In this document: positions 1-9,246 of the stretch, one piece after another
Numbering within the stretch: position 1 is the stretch's first letter
Layout of the letters: the number at the start of each line of letters is the position of its first letter
Assembly (NCBI RefSeq): GCF_013267195.1
Contig: NZ_CP053941.1
Coordinates: 2,852,001-2,916,000, forward strand
Direction of reading: 5' to 3'
DNA length: 64,000 nucleotides
Source: Halorubrum salinarum
Lineage (GTDB): Archaea > Halobacteriota > Halobacteria > Halobacteriales > Haloferacaceae
Translations under genes and position numbers: made by a program
The notes under the pieces: model-generated
Database searches by the model: none
What the model was told of the DNA's origin: nothing
Seen by the model: the letters and a program-made list of their open reading frames with translations, nothing else

Positions 1-2
1 TC

Positions 3-356
3 GCGCTCGCGTGCCCGGACGGCCACGGCTCGCTCCCCCCGCGCCGCGTCTGCCCCGAGTGCGGGTCGCCGGACCTCTCGCGGGAGCCGCTCCGCGAGAC
101 GGGGACCGTCGAGACGTACAGCGTCGTCCACGTCCCGTCGCCGCGCTTCGCCGACGACGCGCCGTACGCGACCGCCGTGGTCGACTTCGGCCCGACGCGG
201 CTGACGGGGATCGTCCGCGGCGACGACCCGGACGGGGACGCAGCCCCGGAGGTCGCAATCGGCGACGCGGTGACGGCCGCCGTCGGCGAGCGCGCCACCG
301 ACGGCGAGCGGCTCGTCGTCTTCCGGCCCGCGGCCGACCGGTCCCCGGACGAGTGA
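3..356 (+). CDS. DUF35-type zinc-ribbon/OB-fold protein, 5' end outside window
   Basis: The frame is open from the window edge to a TGA at 354-356; the start lies upstream and is not seen. The visible part has a CPDGHG stretch and a CPECG pair, which fit a rubredoxin-like zinc ribbon, followed by a beta-rich segment (TGTVETYSVVHVPSPRF, then DFGPTRLTGIV) of the OB-fold type. In archaea such DUF35 proteins usually sit beside a thiolase or HMG-CoA synthase and help acyl-CoA condensation, so a thiolase-like gene is expected just upstream (inference). The family call rests on the zinc ribbon/OB arrangement; the substrate cannot be read from the sequence. Confidence 0.8.
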   Translation, partial: ALACPDGHGSLPPRRVCPECGSPDLSREPLRETGTVETYSVVHVPSPRFADDAPYATAVVDFGPTRLTGIVRGDDPDGDAAPEVAIGDAVTAAVGERATDGERLVVFRPAADRSPDE

Positions 357-467
357 GCCGAGCGCGAGCGGGCGGGTCGCTCGGTAAGTGAGAGGTCACC
401 CCGGAACCGGCGTCGCTCGCGGTCTTTCCGTCGAATTTCGGCGTCCGACGCGCGGCGGGGCAAAACC

Positions 468-474
468 ATTATAC
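468..474 (+). promoter_or_regulatory. TATA-like element of the hybrid kinase gene
   Basis: An ATTATAC block stands out in a G+C-rich leader and is centred about 28 bp before the ATG at 499. This is the spacing expected for a leaderless haloarchaeal transcript and supports 499 as the start rather than an upstream in-frame ATG at 388. Confidence 0.6.
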
Positions 475-498
475 AGGGATGGTAAGTATTCCGACCGT

Positions 499-3210
499 AT
501 GTCCGACCGCATCCCGGTCCTCCTCGTCGACGACGACCCGGACCTGCGAGAGGTCACCGCCTCGTTCTTAGAGCGCGAGGCGGACCGGATCGCGGTCGAG
601 ACGGCGCCCGACTCGGACGCCGGGCTCGACATCCTGGCGGACCATGAGGTCGAGTGCGTCGTCTCGGACTACGAGATGCCCGGGCGGGACGGGCTGGCGT
701 TCCTCGCCGCGGTCCGCGAGCGCTACTCGGACCTCCCGTTCATCCTCTTCACCGGGCGAGGGTCCGAGGAGGTCGCGAGCGAAGCGATCTCCGCCGGCGT
801 CACCGACTACCTCCAGAAGCGCGGCGGCACGGAGCGGTACGAGCGGCTGGCGAACAGGGTCGTCGAGGCCGTCGAGAAGCGGCGCGCCGAACTGGAGGCC
901 GAGGAGGCGGTCGGCCAGTTCCGCGCGGTCGCGGAGGGGGCGTCGGACGCGATCCTGTCGGTCGACACCGACGGCGTGATCGAGTTCGCGAACCCGGCCG
1001 TCGAGTCGGTGTTCGGGTACGAGCCGAGCGAGCTGGAGGGCGAGCCGCTGACGACGCTGATGCCAGACCGGCACCGGAACGACCACCTCGGGGCGGTCGA
1101 GCGGTACCTCGCCACCGGAGAGCGCAGCGTCGACTGGTCGGACGTCCGGTTCGACGCGCTCCACCGCGACGGCCACGAGGTCCCGGTCTCGCTGTCGTAC
1201 GGCGAGTTCACCGCGGACGGCGAGCGACACTTCGTCGGCGTGATCCGCGACGCCACCGACCGCGACCGCCACCGGGCGTTCATCGAACACGCCAGCGACG
1301 TGGTCGCCGTGCTGTCGCGCGACTGGCGGTTCCGGTACCTGAGCCCGTCCTGCGAGCGCGTGACCGGCCACGACCCGTCGGACCTGCTCGGCGAGCGGTC
1401 GCTGGACTACGTCCATCCGGAGGACCGGGAGGCGGTCAGGGCGGCGTTCGGCGATCTCGACGCCGAGGGCGGCCCGCCGACGGCCGAGTACCGGTTCGAG
1501 ACGGCCGACGGCGAGTACCGGTGGCTCGAGTCGAACGGGAGCGAGCGGATCGAGACGGACGCCATCGAGGGGTACGTCGTCACCACGCGGGACGTCTCCG
1601 AGCGGAAGGAGCGCGAGCGGACCCTCGCCCGGCTCCGCGAGTGGACCCGGGACCTCAACTACGCCCGGACGACCGAGGAGGCGGCCGATCTGGCGGTGGA
1701 GGCGGTCGAAGACCTGATCGACGCGGGGCTGAGCGGGATCCACCTCCGCACCGAGGAGGGGGACCGCCTCGAACCGGTCGCGCTGGGCCAGTCGGTGCCC
1801 GCGCTGTTCGAGGAGCAGCCGTCCTACGACCGGGACGCGCCGCCGGGGACGCGGGCGGCGATGGCGTGGGACGCCTTCCGGAGCGACGAGTCGCTCGTCG
1901 TCGACGAGCTGTCGACGTACGAGCCGCTCGACGAGCCCTCGCCGGCGGAGAGCCTCGTGTTGCGTCCGATCGGGGACCACGGGCTGTTCGTCGTCTCCTC
2001 GCCGGAGCCGAACGAGTTCACCGACACCGACGTGCTCGTGGCCGAGATCCTCACCGGCCACCTCGAGGCGGCGTTCGACCGCATCGAGCGGGAGAGCCGC
2101 GTGGAGCGGCTCCACGACGCGACTCGGACCCTCGTCCGGGCGGACTCGCGGAAGGAGATCGCGGAGCGGGCGGTCGAGGCCGCCACCGACGTGCTCGGGT
2201 TCTCGATCGTCACGGTCCGGATCCACGACGAGGACGACGGCGGACTGGTGCCGATGGCCGTCTCGCCGAAGGCGGAGGACCTGCTGCCGGAGCGGCGGAC
2301 CTACACCCCCGACGGGGGGAGCCTGAACTGGGGCGCGTACGACGCCGGCGAGCCCCGGAAGTTCGACGACATCCGCGAGACCGACGCGCTCGACGCCGAC
2401 ACGGACCTGCGCAGCCTGCTGATCGTCCCGATCGGCGACTACGGGACGATCTCGGTCGGCGAGACGGAGCCCGGCGTGTTCGGCGGCGTCGACGAGTACC
2501 TCGCCGGGATCCTGGCGACGGCGGCCGAGACGGCGTTCCAGGCCGAGGCGCGCACCCGCCGGCTCGCGGAGCGGACCTCGGAACTGGAGCGACAGAACGA
2601 CCGCTTAGAGGAGTTCGCGGGGGTGGTGTCACACGACCTCCGGAACCCGCTGGAGGTCGCGCGCGGCCGGACCGAACTCGCCCGCGAGGAGTGCGACAGC
2701 GACCACCTCGCGGCCGTCGAGCGCGCGCACGGCCGGATGACCGCCCTGATCGACGACCTGCTCACGCTCGCCCGCGAAGGCGACCCCGTGACCGACGCCG
2801 ACCCGGTGGACCTGGGTCGGGTCGTCGGCTCCTGCTGGCGGACGGTCGACACGCGGGACGCGACGCTGCGCGCCGACGCCGAGGGGATGATCCTCGCGGA
2901 CGAGGGGCGGCTCAAACAGCTGTTGGAGAACCTGATCCGGAACGCGATCGAACACGGCGGCGACGACGTGACGGTCGCGGTCGGGACGCTGCCGGACGGC
3001 TTCTACGTGGCCGACGACGGCCCGGGGATCGATCCCGAGCGCCGGGGAGACGTGTTCGAGGCGGGGCACACGACCTCGCAGTCGGGGACCGGGTTCGGGC
3101 TGCGGATCGTCGAACAAGTGGCCGACGCGCACGGCTGGTCGGTGCGGGCGGTCGAGAGCGACGAGGGCGGGGCGCGCTTCGAGGTCACCGGCGTCGAGTT
3201 CGAGGAGTGA
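499..3210 (+). CDS. Hybrid sensor histidine kinase (REC-PAS-PAS-GAF-GAF-HisKA-HATPase)
   Basis: A 903-residue soluble signalling protein. It begins with a receiver domain (about 1-125) with acidic pocket D11/D12, phospho-acceptor D57 (SDYEMPG), T85 and K107. Two PAS domains follow (about 135-260 and 262-375), then two GAF-like segments (about 390-535 and 550-690). The transmitter has the H-box SHDLRNPL with H712 and a GHKL ATPase with N-box LENLIRNAIEHGG, DDGPGIDP and GTGFGLRIV. No membrane segment is visible, so it should sense a cytoplasmic cue or receive phosphate from another kinase. Start 499 is chosen because the receiver begins there and a TATA element lies at -28. The ligand is unknown and no response regulator adjoins it. 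Confidence 0.92.
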   Translation: MSDRIPVLLVDDDPDLREVTASFLEREADRIAVETAPDSDAGLDILADHEVECVVSDYEMPGRDGLAFLAAVRERYSDLPFILFTGRGSEEVASEAISAGVTDYLQKRGGTERYERLANRVVEAVEKRRAELEAEEAVGQFRAVAEGASDAILSVDTDGVIEFANPAVESVFGYEPSELEGEPLTTLMPDRHRNDHLGAVERYLATGERSVDWSDVRFDALHRDGHEVPVSLSYGEFTADGERHFVGVIRDATDRDRHRAFIEHASDVVAVLSRDWRFRYLSPSCERVTGHDPSDLLGERSLDYVHPEDREAVRAAFGDLDAEGGPPTAEYRFETADGEYRWLESNGSERIETDAIEGYVVTTRDVSERKERERTLARLREWTRDLNYARTTEEAADLAVEAVEDLIDAGLSGIHLRTEEGDRLEPVALGQSVPALFEEQPSYDRDAPPGTRAAMAWDAFRSDESLVVDELSTYEPLDEPSPAESLVLRPIGDHGLFVVSSPEPNEFTDTDVLVAEILTGHLEAAFDRIERESRVERLHDATRTLVRADSRKEIAERAVEAATDVLGFSIVTVRIHDEDDGGLVPMAVSPKAEDLLPERRTYTPDGGSLNWGAYDAGEPRKFDDIRETDALDADTDLRSLLIVPIGDYGTISVGETEPGVFGGVDEYLAGILATAAETAFQAEARTRRLAERTSELERQNDRLEEFAGVVSHDLRNPLEVARGRTELAREECDSDHLAAVERAHGRMTALIDDLLTLAREGDPVTDADPVDLGRVVGSCWRTVDTRDATLRADAEGMILADEGRLKQLLENLIRNAIEHGGDDVTVAVGTLPDGFYVADDGPGIDPERRGDVFEAGHTTSQSGTGFGLRIVEQVADAHGWSVRAVESDEGGARFEVTGVEFEE

Positions 3211-3240
3211 GCCGGTCCGAATCCGGCGCGAAAGCGGGAG

Positions 3241-3245
3241 AAAAA
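3241..3245 (-). terminator. Possible T-run terminator of the VOC gene
   Basis: Five A residues on the + strand give a T5 tract on the minus strand about 40 nt past the stop codon of the VOC gene, in a 75-bp gap between convergent genes. Archaeal termination is often driven by such T-runs; there is no other support. Confidence 0.35.
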
Positions 3246-3285
3246 GCGAGTTTCTGCCCGTGTAACCTCGGTCGAGCGGAGTCGA

Positions 3286-4053
3286 TCAGTCCCGCGTGAC
3301 CAGTTCGACCTCGTGGCCGTCCTGGTCCTTCGTGAACGCGTAGTTGTGGTCGCACGAGGCGGGGTCGCGGTAGTCGGGCGCCTCGCGGGTCATGAGGTCG
3401 TCCCACGCCTCGTCGAGGTCGTCGACGCGCACCGCGACGTGGCCCCAGCCGTCGCCCATCGTGTACTCGCGGCCGTCGTAGTTGTAGGTGAGTTCGAGCT
3501 TCATCGCCTCCTCGGCCGCGTCCTCGGGCGCCACGAAGTAGTTCGAGAAGGTGTCGGCCTCCCAGCGGCCCGGGAACTCCGCGTACTCGAACTTGCGAGT
3601 CCAGTAGCCCAGCGCCTCGTCGGCGTCCTCGACGCGGATCATCGTGTGGTCGATGCTCCACTTCGCGCCGTGGTCGCGCTTGACGATCTCGATCTCGTGG
3701 CCGTCGGGGTCCTTCACGAACGCGTAGCGGTTCCCGCAGGACTCGGGGTCGCGGTAGTCCTCGACGCCCTCGTCCATCAGCTGGTCGTACGACTCCTGGA
3801 GCGCGTCCTCGGGGACGCGGACCGCGATGTGACCCCAGGCGTCGCCGATCTCGTAGCTGCGGCCGTCGTGGTTGTACGTGAGCTCTAAGAGGGCGCCGTC
3901 CTCGTGAACGTCCTCGGGGCCGAGGAACACGTTCGTGAACGTGTCGGCCTCCCAGCGGCCCTTCTCCTCGTAGTTCAGGTGCGTCTGGTACCAGTCGAGG
4001 CTCTCCTCTAAGTCCTCGACGCGGATCATCACGTGATCGAAGGTTCCGTCCAT
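3286..4053 (-). CDS. Two-domain VOC (glyoxalase-like) family protein
   Basis: A 255-residue protein of two tandem VOC domains. Domain 1 starts FDHVMIRVEDLEESLDWY and domain 2 starts IDHTMIRVEDADEALGYW near residue 131. Each ends with a KDPDGHEIEI or KDQDGHEVEL strand that carries the Glu metal ligand typical of the fold. The duplicated GRWEADTF and LTYN(H/Y)DGR(S/E)Y motifs resemble glyoxalase I (lactoylglutathione lyase-like), where metal and substrate bind at the domain interface. Haloarchaea use gamma-glutamylcysteine rather than glutathione, so the true thiol adduct is uncertain. An in-frame ATG nine codons upstream exists, but homology begins at the chosen start (MDGTFDHV). It is divergent from the prenyltransferase gene and monocistronic. 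Confidence 0.85.
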   Translation of the reverse strand: MDGTFDHVMIRVEDLEESLDWYQTHLNYEEKGRWEADTFTNVFLGPEDVHEDGALLELTYNHDGRSYEIGDAWGHIAVRVPEDALQESYDQLMDEGVEDYRDPESCGNRYAFVKDPDGHEIEIVKRDHGAKWSIDHTMIRVEDADEALGYWTRKFEYAEFPGRWEADTFSNYFVAPEDAAEEAMKLELTYNYDGREYTMGDGWGHVAVRVDDLDEAWDDLMTREAPDYRDPASCDHNYAFTKDQDGHEVELVTRD

Positions 4054-4231
4054 GGGCGAGAGATCGGCCGCTCGGGTCAAAAGCGTACTGAAGCCCGAAC
4101 CCCCTCGCCGGGCCGGACGGGGGGATCCGATACAGCGCGAATTCGCGTTTTATTAACGCCGGACGGGGTGGATAGATACGGCTCGATCCCCCATATCGCA
4201 CGTTCGCCGTCGACCGGCGGCGAACGTCTCT

Positions 4232-5197
4232 ATGGCAAACGAACCGACGAAGCCGTCGACGGCAGACGGCACGACATCGCAGTATCGCTCGCACGTGACT
4301 CCCCCCGACACGGGCGCCGTGCGCCGGGTCGCCGCGTTCGCCGCGGGCGCCCCGTTCACCGCGCTCGTCGCGGCCGTCGAGGTGGCGCTCGTGACGGCCG
4401 CGCTCGGGGTCCAGCGGTCCGCCGCGCCGATCGCGGTCGGGCTGATCGCGTTCTCCGTGTACGCGGCGGACCACGTCGCCGACGCGGAGGGCGACGCCGA
4501 CTCGACGCCGCTGCGCGCCCGCTTCGCGCTCCGCTACGCCGACCAGCTGATGGTCGCCGCCGCCGTGAGCTACGGGCTCGCGGTCGCGCTCGCGGCGGGC
4601 GCCGGGCCCGCGGCGCTGGCGCTCGCGCTCGTCCCGGGCGCGGTGTGGATCGGCTACGCCACCGACTGGCTCCCGGCCCTCGGCGACCGCCTCGCGCCGC
4701 TCGGCGCGGTCTCGGTGCCGCGGCTCAAGGACGTGTTCCTCCTCAACTCGGCGGCGGTCGCGCTCGCCTGGGCGGTCGCGGTCGTCGCCGCGCCGCTCGC
4801 GTTCGCGGGCGTCCCCGTCGACTCGGTCGGACCGAGGACGGTCGCCCTGCTGTTCGCGTACGTCCTCATTCGCTCGTTCGTCGACGTCGAGATCCCGAAC
4901 GTCAGGGACGCCGCCGCCGACGCGGCGCGGGGCGTGGCGACGCTCCCGGTCGTCTTCGGGGTCGCCGGAACGCGGCGGATCCTCCTCGGCGTCGACGCCG
5001 TCGCCGCCGGGCTGCTCGCGGTCGCCTTCGCGACCGGCGCGGCGGCGCCGGCGGCACTCGCCGCGCTGGCCGTCGAGCTCGCCGTCTCCCTGGCCGTCAC
5101 CGCGCTCGCGGGACGGCTCGACGGGACGGCGCTCGGTCTCGCCCCGGACGGCAGCTACCTCGTCGCCGGCGTCGCCCTCCTCGCGATCGGGCTGTGA
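4232..5197 (+). CDS. UbiA-superfamily prenyltransferase
   Basis: A 321-residue polytopic membrane protein with about eight hydrophobic segments. It has two Asp-rich loops: ADHVADAEGD (D80, D84, D88), a variant of the NDxxDxxxD prenyl-diphosphate/Mg site, and VRDAAADAARGVATLP (D226, D230), matching the second UbiA aspartate motif. The family transfers isoprenoid chains to aromatic or lipid acceptors. In haloarchaea paralogues serve menaquinone, archaeal lipid and carotenoid synthesis; sequence alone does not say which. AT-rich blocks at about 4148-4155 (TTTTATTA) and 4191-4198 are candidate promoters. No biosynthetic partner lies next to it, so the substrate stays open. Confidence 0.82.
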   Translation: MANEPTKPSTADGTTSQYRSHVTPPDTGAVRRVAAFAAGAPFTALVAAVEVALVTAALGVQRSAAPIAVGLIAFSVYAADHVADAEGDADSTPLRARFALRYADQLMVAAAVSYGLAVALAAGAGPAALALALVPGAVWIGYATDWLPALGDRLAPLGAVSVPRLKDVFLLNSAAVALAWAVAVVAAPLAFAGVPVDSVGPRTVALLFAYVLIRSFVDVEIPNVRDAAADAARGVATLPVVFGVAGTRRILLGVDAVAAGLLAVAFATGAAAPAALAALAVELAVSLAVTALAGRLDGTALGLAPDGSYLVAGVALLAIGL

Positions 5198-5215
5198 GAA
5201 GGGGACGTTCCCTTC
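5198..5215 (+). terminator. Hairpin just after the prenyltransferase stop
   Basis: GAAGGG at 5198-5203 and CCCTTC at 5210-5215 form a 6-bp perfect stem immediately behind the stop codon, and a T5 run follows about 20 nt later. It may help 3'-end formation; the evidence is structural only. Confidence 0.35.
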
Positions 5216-5265
5216 GCTGAGGCCCGAGCGACCGATTTTTCAATAAACTACCCCGACCAGATGAG

Positions 5266-5272
5266 TTATAAA
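5266..5272 (+). promoter_or_regulatory. TATA element placing the start of the 7TM kinase
   Basis: GTTATAAA is centred about 26 bp before the ATG at 5295 but only about 8 bp before the in-frame ATG at 5277. With leaderless transcription this favours 5295 as the real start. Confidence 0.6.
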
Positions 5273-5294
5273 TGCGATGCGCGTAAAAAACGCC

Positions 5295-7085
5295 ATGGCC
5301 GCGCTGAGCCCCCTGTCCGTCGCCCTCCTCGTGGCCGTGACGGTCGGGCTCGCGGGGGCGATCCTCGCGTGGCGGGAGCGCCCGGAGCCGGGCGCGACCT
5401 GGCTCGCGGTGCTGCTCGCCGGGCAGGTCTGGTGGGCGACGTTCCTCGTCTTCGAACTGGAGGCGACGACGCTGCCGGCGAAGGCGCTGTGGTACGACGT
5501 CCAGTGGGTCGGCGTCGTCGCCATCCCGGTCGGGTGGCTCTTCTTCGCGCTGGCGTACACCGGCTACGACCGCTACGTGACGCCGTTCTCCGTGGCGATG
5601 GTGTCCGTCGTCCCCGCGGCCACCGTCGCGGTCGCCGCCGCCGGCGACCCGGGCAATCTCCTCGCGGCCGACCGGGTCGTCCGTGAGACCGCCGTCGGCA
5701 CGTTCCTCGACGTGGTGCCCGGGCCGCTGTACTACATCATCGCGGGCTACACCTACCTCCTCGGCGCGGTCGGATCGGTCCCGCTGATCCAGCTGATCCG
5801 CGACGACGCCCGCCCGTTCCGGGGACAGAGCGCGGCGCTCCTCGTCGGGACCGCGGCGCCGTGGGCCGGCAGCGTCGCGTACCTCTCGGGCGCGATCCCG
5901 ATCCCCGGACTCGACCCCACGCCGCTGGTGTTCGGGGTCTCGGGGGTCGCGTACCTGCTCGCGCTCTCGCGGTTCCGGCTGCTGACGCTCGCGCCCGCCC
6001 CGCGCCGCCGCGCGCGCCAACTCGTCTTCGAGCAGCTCCACGACCCCGTGTTCGTCGTCGGGACGGAGGGGCTCCTCGTCGACTTAAACGAGAGCGCGGC
6101 CGAGACGTTCGGCGTCGACCGCCGCGCGGCCATCGGGGAGCCGGCGGCGGCGGTCGTCCCGAAGTACGACGCGGTCCGCGAACTCGACGCAAGCGGGGAC
6201 GACAAGCCGCGGGCGATACGGCTCGTCGGGCGCGACGGGCAGCGGCCCTACGAGGCGACGATCAGGGACGTGGTCGACGACCACGACCGCACCACCGCGC
6301 GGGTCATAACCTACCACGACGTCGGGGCGTACCTCGGCCAGCAGCAGCGGCTCAACGTGCTCAACCGCGTCTTCCGGCACGACGTTCGCACGGAGACGAA
6401 CCTCATCCTGGGGTACGCCGAACAGCTTCGCTCGGACCCGACCGACGAGCGCGCGATGTCCGTCATCTCGGAGAGCGCCGAGCGGATGCTGGACCTCAGC
6501 GAGCGCACCCGGACCGCCGGCGAGCTGTTCGACCCGACGGACGAGTCGGAGTGGAGGCCGCTCCCGGCGGTCGTCGACGAGGCCGTCGCGGAGGCGCGAG
6601 CAAACGGTCCAGACGCGCGGGTCGAGGTCGGGGAGGTGCCGACCGTCCCCGTCCGAGAGGTGTTGGTAGTCGTCTTAGAGAACCTCTGCTCGAACGCGGT
6701 GCGACACAACGACGGCGACGCGCCGTGGATGCGGGTCGACGCCGCGGTCGCGGACGGGTGGGTCGAGGTCACCGTCGCGGACGACGGCCCCGGGATCGAC
6801 CCCGCGGAGTACGACGTATTAGACCGCGGCACGGAGACTCCCCTCCGGCACGGCAGCGGGATCGGCCTGTGGATCGTCAAGTGGGGCGTCGACCACCTCG
6901 GCGGCCGGATCTCGTTCGACGAGCGCGACCCCGAGGGGACGCTCGTGACGGTCGCCGTTCCGATCGACCGGGAACCGTCCGAGGCCGGGGGCGACGGGAA
7001 CGAGGCCCCGGAACCGCCCGCCGACGGCCCGTCGACCGCGGGCGGTTCGGTCTCGCGGCGGACGCCGCCGGACGCGGGTCGATAG
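5295..7085 (+). CDS. Membrane sensor histidine kinase with N-terminal 7TM sensor domain
   Basis: A 596-residue protein. The first 220 residues hold about seven hydrophobic segments (beginning LSVALLVAVTVGLAGAI), as in the histidine-kinase 7TM N-domain. A PAS-like region follows (about 240-345, DPVFVVGTEGLLVDLN), then an H-box FRHDVRTE with H362 and a GHKL ATPase (N-box LENLCSNAVRHN, DDGPGIDP, GSGIGLWIVKW). The C-terminal 45 residues are a low-complexity Pro/Gly/Glu tail. The FRHDxR type of H-box followed by GYAEQL is a common haloarchaeal subclass. An earlier in-frame ATG at 5277 would add six residues; the TATA position argues against it. It would sense a membrane or redox signal, but the ligand and the cognate regulator are not evident. 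Confidence 0.9.
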   Translation: MAALSPLSVALLVAVTVGLAGAILAWRERPEPGATWLAVLLAGQVWWATFLVFELEATTLPAKALWYDVQWVGVVAIPVGWLFFALAYTGYDRYVTPFSVAMVSVVPAATVAVAAAGDPGNLLAADRVVRETAVGTFLDVVPGPLYYIIAGYTYLLGAVGSVPLIQLIRDDARPFRGQSAALLVGTAAPWAGSVAYLSGAIPIPGLDPTPLVFGVSGVAYLLALSRFRLLTLAPAPRRRARQLVFEQLHDPVFVVGTEGLLVDLNESAAETFGVDRRAAIGEPAAAVVPKYDAVRELDASGDDKPRAIRLVGRDGQRPYEATIRDVVDDHDRTTARVITYHDVGAYLGQQQRLNVLNRVFRHDVRTETNLILGYAEQLRSDPTDERAMSVISESAERMLDLSERTRTAGELFDPTDESEWRPLPAVVDEAVAEARANGPDARVEVGEVPTVPVREVLVVVLENLCSNAVRHNDGDAPWMRVDAAVADGWVEVTVADDGPGIDPAEYDVLDRGTETPLRHGSGIGLWIVKWGVDHLGGRISFDERDPEGTLVTVAVPIDREPSEAGGDGNEAPEPPADGPSTAGGSVSRRTPPDAGR

Positions 7086-7115
7086 GCACTTGACGCCGGA
7101 CCCCGACCGCGGGAT

Positions 7116-7556
7116 ATGGACGCTACGGCCACGACCTATCTCCCGTACGCGCTGCTCGCGATGGGCGCGTACGCCCTCGTCTCGCCGCTGATGCGCGTCG
7201 CCACGACCGGACCGAACGCGATCCCGAGCGACGTCGCCGTCGTCGTCTCGAACACGCTGCTCGTCGCCATGGCGATCGGCGTGATCGCGTACACCGGACA
7301 GGGGTTCACGGCCCACCTCGCGTCGCCGAAGCTGGCGCACGTCCTCGCGGCGGGCGTGTTCCTCGGCATCGGCATCCTCGCCCTCTACCGATCGCTCTCG
7401 CTGGGGCCCGTGAGCGTCGTGACGCCCATCTTCGCGATGTTCCTCGTCTTCTCGTCGGTGATCGGCTTCCTGTTCCTCGGCGAGTCGTTCACGGCCCGGA
7501 AGGGGCTCGGCATCGCCTTCGCCGCCGCGGCCGTCTACTTGGTCTCCGGCGCCTGA
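7116..7556 (+). CDS. Small EamA-type (half-DMT) membrane transporter
   Basis: A 146-residue, very hydrophobic protein with about five membrane helices and one EamA motif set (LYRSLSLGPVSVVTPIFAM, then GFLFLGESFTARKGLGI). Full DMT transporters hold two such repeats in about 300 residues, so this is a single-repeat form that would have to dimerise, like the small multidrug resistance and EamA half-size proteins. It starts 30 bp after the kinase stop codon and might be co-transcribed with it. The substrate is unknown. Confidence 0.82.
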   Translation: MDATATTYLPYALLAMGAYALVSPLMRVATTGPNAIPSDVAVVVSNTLLVAMAIGVIAYTGQGFTAHLASPKLAHVLAAGVFLGIGILALYRSLSLGPVSVVTPIFAMFLVFSSVIGFLFLGESFTARKGLGIAFAAAAVYLVSGA

Positions 7557-7631
7557 CCGCGGGCCGATCCGGAACCGCCTGCCGCGTGACGAAACCCCTT
7601 TAGCCGCCAGCGGGAAACGGGCTCATCCGTC

Positions 7632-9167
7632 GTGTCTCGCCTTCCGAGCTCCCTCCGGTCGCTGATCTCCCGCGTTCCGAACCCGTTCCGGCTGTTGATC
7701 TTGTACATCGGCTTCGCCCTCGCCCGGGTCGGCCTGATCGACCGCCACCGCGTGGTCCGGACCACCGACCTCGCGTGGCCGCGGATCGTCACGGGGATCG
7801 CGCGGATGTCGAAGAACGCGGTCGACGTGGCGATGGTCGGCGTCGCGGTCGGCACCAGCGCCGTCGCCGGCGTCGGCTTCGCCGGCCCCTACTGGGGGCT
7901 CGCGTTCGCGCTCGGCGGCGGCGTCGCCGGCGGTACCATCGCCCTCGTCTCCCAGCGGTTCAGCGCCGAGGCGTTCGTCGAACTCGGCGACGCGGTCCGG
8001 TCGAGCGTCCTCCTCGTGATCGCGATCACGGTCCCCGTTAGCGGCGCGTTCTGGCTGTACGCGCCGGCGTTCATCGACGTCCTGAGCAGCAACGAGGCGG
8101 CGATCGCCTACGGCGCCGACTACCTCCGCGTCGTCGGGCTCGGAGTCCCGTTCGCCGCACTCAACCTGGTCGGGAGCCGGGTACTGGTCGGCTGCGACGA
8201 CGCCTACACCGCGATGCAGGTTCGGGCGGGCGGCGCGGTCGCGAACATCGTCCTCAGCGCGCTGTTTATCTTCGGCCTCGGCTGGGGCGTCGAGGGCGCC
8301 GCGGTCGGCACCGTCCTCTCGAACGTCCTCGCGGTCGCCGGCTTCACCGTCGGCCTCGTCCGCGGGAGCGCCCCGCTGATCGGCGAGTTCCCGGTCGCCA
8401 TCGACGCGACCGGCTCGTACGTCAACCCCGGCATGCTCCGCGACCTCGTCGAGATCGGGGTCCCGGTCGGCGCGCGCAACCTCGTGTGGACCGCCGCGGA
8501 GTTCCCGATGCTCGCCATCCTCGACGTGTTCGGGCAGAACACCGTGGCCGCGTTCGTCATCGCCCGCCGCATCTGGGGGATCATGAACACCCCCGGCTGG
8601 GGCTTCGGCCTCGCCTCCTCCAGCCTGGTCGGGCAGGAACTCGGCGTCGAGCGCCCCGACGAGGCGGAGGCGTACGCCCGCGACATCATCCGCTTCTCGG
8701 TGGCGACGTACGCCGTCTCCGCGGTGCTGATCGCCGTCTTCGCGACCGACATCGTCTCGCTGTTCGCCGAGTCGCCCGACAGCCCCGAGATCCCGATCGC
8801 CGTCAACCTCGTCTACGCCGCCTGCGCGGCGGTGATCTTCCAGGGGGTCTCCGGCGGCGCGGCCGGCCCCCTCGACGCCGCCGGCGACACGAAGATCCCC
8901 TTCGCGAGCCAGTTCCTCGGGATGTTCTGCGTCTCGATCCCCCTCGCGTACGTCGGCGCGCACAGCGCGACGCCGGCGATCGACCTGCCGCTCGTCGGCG
9001 TCACGATCCCGGAAGTCGCGCTCCCCGCGATCGGCCTGTGGGGACTCTACCTCGCGTTCATGGCGGAGACGACGATCCCCGCCGCGATCAACTACCTCCG
9101 GTTCCGGTCGGGCAAGTGGAAGAAGATAAGCGAGGCGTACCGGCCCGAGGCGACCGCGGACGACTGA
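7632..9167 (+). CDS. MATE family efflux transporter
   Basis: A 511-residue membrane protein with about twelve hydrophobic segments in two halves: the first MatE repeat starts near residue 45 (ITGIARMSKNAVDVAMVG-like) and the second near residue 270 (EIGVPVGARNLVWTAAEFP). These are the hallmarks of Na+- or H+-coupled multidrug and toxin extrusion pumps; haloarchaea would be expected to use Na+ (inference). It starts at GTG with a weak CTTTAG promoter element about 32 bp upstream; no better ATG is present. It stands alone between an EamA gene and a convergent amidotransferase gene, so the exported compound cannot be guessed from context. Confidence 0.88.
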   Translation: MSRLPSSLRSLISRVPNPFRLLILYIGFALARVGLIDRHRVVRTTDLAWPRIVTGIARMSKNAVDVAMVGVAVGTSAVAGVGFAGPYWGLAFALGGGVAGGTIALVSQRFSAEAFVELGDAVRSSVLLVIAITVPVSGAFWLYAPAFIDVLSSNEAAIAYGADYLRVVGLGVPFAALNLVGSRVLVGCDDAYTAMQVRAGGAVANIVLSALFIFGLGWGVEGAAVGTVLSNVLAVAGFTVGLVRGSAPLIGEFPVAIDATGSYVNPGMLRDLVEIGVPVGARNLVWTAAEFPMLAILDVFGQNTVAAFVIARRIWGIMNTPGWGFGLASSSLVGQELGVERPDEAEAYARDIIRFSVATYAVSAVLIAVFATDIVSLFAESPDSPEIPIAVNLVYAACAAVIFQGVSGGAAGPLDAAGDTKIPFASQFLGMFCVSIPLAYVGAHSATPAIDLPLVGVTIPEVALPAIGLWGLYLAFMAETTIPAAINYLRFRSGKWKKISEAYRPEATADD

Positions 9168-9246
9168 GATCGGGCGGCGTCGGGCCCCGGCCGGCGGAGC
9201 GGATGACACGCCGCGGGCGGGCCCGAAGTCGCCGCGAGCCCGCCGG

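Noticed and set aside
568-2226. A 552-residue minus-strand frame inside the hybrid kinase gene
   Set aside because: Arg/Val/Leu/Asp-rich shadow of a gene with clear REC, PAS and GAF domains on the other strand.
5277-5294. ATG at 5277 as the start of the 7TM kinase
   Set aside because: The TATA box ends about 5 bp before it, too close for transcription to include it; the ATG at 5295 is at the expected distance.
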